Shown here: positions 12,067-13,956 of the stretch, in pieces
Layout: every line of letters starts with the position of its first letter
Position numbering within the stretch: the first letter of the stretch is position 1
Source: Firmicutes bacterium UBA3738
GTDB taxonomy: Bacteria; Bacillota; Clostridia; Peptostreptococcales; Anaerovoracaceae
DNA length: 13,956 nucleotides
Assembly: GCA_002372505.1 (NCBI GenBank)
Contig: DFGY01000052.1
Span: forward strand, 1-13,956
Reading direction: 5' to 3'
Notes under the pieces: generated by a model
What the model saw: only the letters and a program-made list of their open reading frames with translations
Databases searched by the model: none
What the model was told of the DNA's origin: nothing
Translations under genes and position numbers: made by a program

Positions 12067-13956
12067 ATGATAATACTTAGTGCGAAAGATGTAACAAAGG
12101 AATACGGCACAGATGTGATTCTGGATGGAATCACCTTTAGTGTAAATGAGGGAGAGCGTATTGGCCTTGTAGGGGTAAACGGTGCAGGCAAGACGACTCT
12201 GCTGGATATATTGGCCGGGGAGAAGGATGCTTCTTCCGGTGATGTTTTCGTATCTCAAAATACGACTGTAGGATATCTGAAGCAGCGGGACGAATTCTCG
12301 TCGGAGCGCACGGTGCTGGAGGAAATGGAAGAAATATTCCGACCCCTCATAGAAATGGAAGAAAAAATGCCGATGCTTTCAAACATGGCTGCTGACCTAT
12401 CCGGCGCAGACCAGAAGGAAGTGCTGGACAAGTACGAGAATATGCGTGAGGAATTCGAACGGCTGGGTGGCTACAGATTCCGCAGTGACATAAAAGGAAT
12501 TCTTTCGAGCATGGCCTTTGACGAAAGCTATTACGATAAAAAAATAGATACTCTCTCCGGAGGAGAGACGACAAGACTGGCCCTTGCGGCCCTGCTCCTA
12601 AAGAAGCCGGACATACTGTTTCTGGACGAGCCTACAAACCATTTGGATATTGGCACTCTTAAGTGGCTGGAGCAGTATCTTTCTTCATATAAGGGAACTA
12701 TGCTGGTTGTTTCCCACGACAGATATTTTCTCAACGAGACTGTGACGAGGATTCTCGATGTGGAGCACGGCCGGGTTACCAGCTATGAAGGAAATTATGA
12801 ATTCTACGCTGCCAGGAAGAAGGAAATCAGAGAAGAGGAAATGCGCCGCTACAAGCACCTCCAGCAGGAGAGAAGGCGTCAGGAGGACATGGTGCGGAGT
12901 ATGAAGCAGAGGGGCACGGAGAAGCTGGCCAAGAGGGCGGCTTCCCGGGAAAAGCGCCTTGAAAAAATGGAAGACATAAGGCGTCCCGAAGCAACCTACG
13001 GTAAGATGAAAATACACTTCCGGGAAAAGTTCAAAAGCGGAAATGACGTGCTCTTTGCGGAGAACGTGTCAAAGTCCTTCGGCTATGGCAGCAATGAAAA
13101 GAAGCTCTTCGAGAATGTTGGCTTTGACATAAAGCGAGGGGACCGCATATGTATAGTCGGTGCCAATGGTATAGGCAAGACCAGCCTCATGAAGATTATT
13201 ACGGGAGAGCTGAAGCCGAATTCCGGATACATCAAGCATGGGCATAACGTTGAAATAGGCTACTACGATCAGGAGCAGAGGCTGCTGAACGAAAACAACA
13301 CGGTTTTCGATGAAATGAAGGAAGCATACCATTTATATACGGACACGGAGATGCGCACAATGCTTGGGAGGTTCCTCTTTCGGGGGGACGATGTATTCCT
13401 TCCCATAAGGTCTCTTTCAGGTGGAGAAAGAGCCAGACTGTCCCTGCTTAAGCTAATGCTTTCCGGGGCAAACCTGCTCCTACTGGACGAGCCGACCAAC
13501 CATCTCGACATAGATTCAAAGGAGGTCTTCGAGGATGCACTTATGGACTTCCCCGGGACGTCTATAATCATTTCCCATGACAGGTATCTGCTCTCTAAGG
13601 TGCCTACGAGGATAATGGAGCTGGAGGCCGGCGGCATAAAGGAATATCTGGGGCGCTACGATTACTATGTAGATAAAAAGGAAAGAATGGGCTCCGGCAC
13701 ACAGTACCTGGAGGAGCTGGGTGCAGCGGCCAAGAGTCATGAGGAGACCGGTGAAGAACCGGCTGAGAAGCTCAGCCCTGCCGAGGAGCGCCGCCTTAAG
13801 AAGGAAGCTGAGGCTGAGGAGCGCAGAAAGGCCCGAGAGATGGAACAGCTGGAGAAGGATATTGAGAACCTGGAAATCAGGATTCATGAAATAGAAGAGG
13901 AAATGTGCACTGAAGAAGTGCTGTCCGATTATCTGAGGCTGGACGCCTTAAACGAA
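12067..13956 (+). CDS. ydiF: ABC-F family ATPase, YdiF type (3' end beyond the window)
   Basis: Soluble twin-ABC protein with no membrane domain; ABC-F proteins bind the ribosomal E site and help with stalled or problematic translation. The window shows 630 codons without a stop; YdiF proteins are about 640 residues, so only the last few codons should be missing. First cassette: Walker A GVNGAGKTT (36-44), signature LSGGE (163-167), Walker B LFLDEP with E188, and H-switch VSHDRYF. A highly charged helical inter-domain linker (about 243-318) follows, then second Walker A GANGIGKTS (365-373), LSGGE (450-454), LLLLDEP with E475, and SHDRYL. From about 560 there is a charged coiled-coil tail. An in-frame TAA at 12058 forces ATG 12067; no ribosome binding site is visible. 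The position after tsaD matches Bacillus ydiF. An antibiotic-resistance ABC-F is less likely given this context. Confidence 0.95.
   Translation, partial: MIILSAKDVTKEYGTDVILDGITFSVNEGERIGLVGVNGAGKTTLLDILAGEKDASSGDVFVSQNTTVGYLKQRDEFSSERTVLEEMEEIFRPLIEMEEKMPMLSNMAADLSGADQKEVLDKYENMREEFERLGGYRFRSDIKGILSSMAFDESYYDKKIDTLSGGETTRLALAALLLKKPDILFLDEPTNHLDIGTLKWLEQYLSSYKGTMLVVSHDRYFLNETVTRILDVEHGRVTSYEGNYEFYAARKKEIREEEMRRYKHLQQERRRQEDMVRSMKQRGTEKLAKRAASREKRLEKMEDIRRPEATYGKMKIHFREKFKSGNDVLFAENVSKSFGYGSNEKKLFENVGFDIKRGDRICIVGANGIGKTSLMKIITGELKPNSGYIKHGHNVEIGYYDQEQRLLNENNTVFDEMKEAYHLYTDTEMRTMLGRFLFRGDDVFLPIRSLSGGERARLSLLKLMLSGANLLLLDEPTNHLDIDSKEVFEDALMDFPGTSIIISHDRYLLSKVPTRIMELEAGGIKEYLGRYDYYVDKKERMGSGTQYLEELGAAAKSHEETGEEPAEKLSPAEERRLKKEAEAEERRKAREMEQLEKDIENLEIRIHEIEEEMCTEEVLSDYLRLDALNE

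Noticed and set aside
12685..13887. Several minus-strand open frames opposite the ABC-F gene
   Set aside because: The plus strand is one uninterrupted conserved ABC-F frame from 12067 to the end of the window.

Overview
The window looks like core chromosome of an anaerobic, low-to-mid G+C Gram-positive bacterium of the class Clostridia. Four things point there. The ftsH-coaX-dus order and the tsaE-tsaB-rimI-tsaD-ydiF block are typical Bacillota synteny. Several genes have strong AGGAGG-type ribosome binding sites. A rubrerythrin with its rubredoxin domain at the N-terminus is typical of strict anaerobes, and the thioredoxin-reductase-like flavoprotein appears to lack an NADPH site. I cannot name the species. 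I see no phage, insertion sequence with transposase, CRISPR array, rRNA or tRNA.

Layout. (1) 1-3305, plus strand: 3' part of ftsH, then coaX and dusB, tightly packed (coaX and dusB overlap), ending at an AT-rich inverted repeat with a T-tract. (2) 3306-5490, plus: an intergenic region with an extended -10 promoter and three copies of a TTGGTAATAGA-like motif, then a class I/II aminotransferase and a short thioredoxin-reductase-like flavoprotein. (3) 5491-6115: a bidirectional terminator shared with a convergent (minus-strand) reverse rubrerythrin. (4) 6116-6448: a 333-base divergent intergenic region holding a small palindrome upstream of rubrerythrin, a striking 83-base near-perfect palindrome, and a good sigma-A-type promoter facing right. 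(5) 6449-13956, plus: one apparent long operon of nfu (NifU C-terminal domain), a membrane-anchored CapA-family protein, a PepV-like M20 dipeptidase, tsaE, tsaB, rimI, tsaD and an ABC-F ATPase (YdiF type) that runs off the right edge.

How the genes work together. TsaB, TsaD and TsaE are the bacterial partners that transfer threonylcarbamoyl to tRNA A37 (t6A); TsaC/Sua5 is not in the window. RimI is a GNAT acetyltransferase that commonly travels with them, and YdiF-type ABC-F proteins act on the ribosome, so the right half is largely a translation-quality operon. Dus also modifies tRNA. FtsH (membrane proteolysis), CoaX (CoA synthesis), Nfu (Fe-S delivery), rubrerythrin (peroxide/oxygen defence) and the TrxR-like protein are housekeeping or redox functions.

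Most of the window is ordinary. The items most worth a second look are the 83-base palindrome beside the nfu promoter, the TrxR-like protein with a reduced pyridine-nucleotide domain (a candidate ferredoxin-dependent thioredoxin reductase), and the repeated TGGTAATA motif at the aminotransferase promoter.
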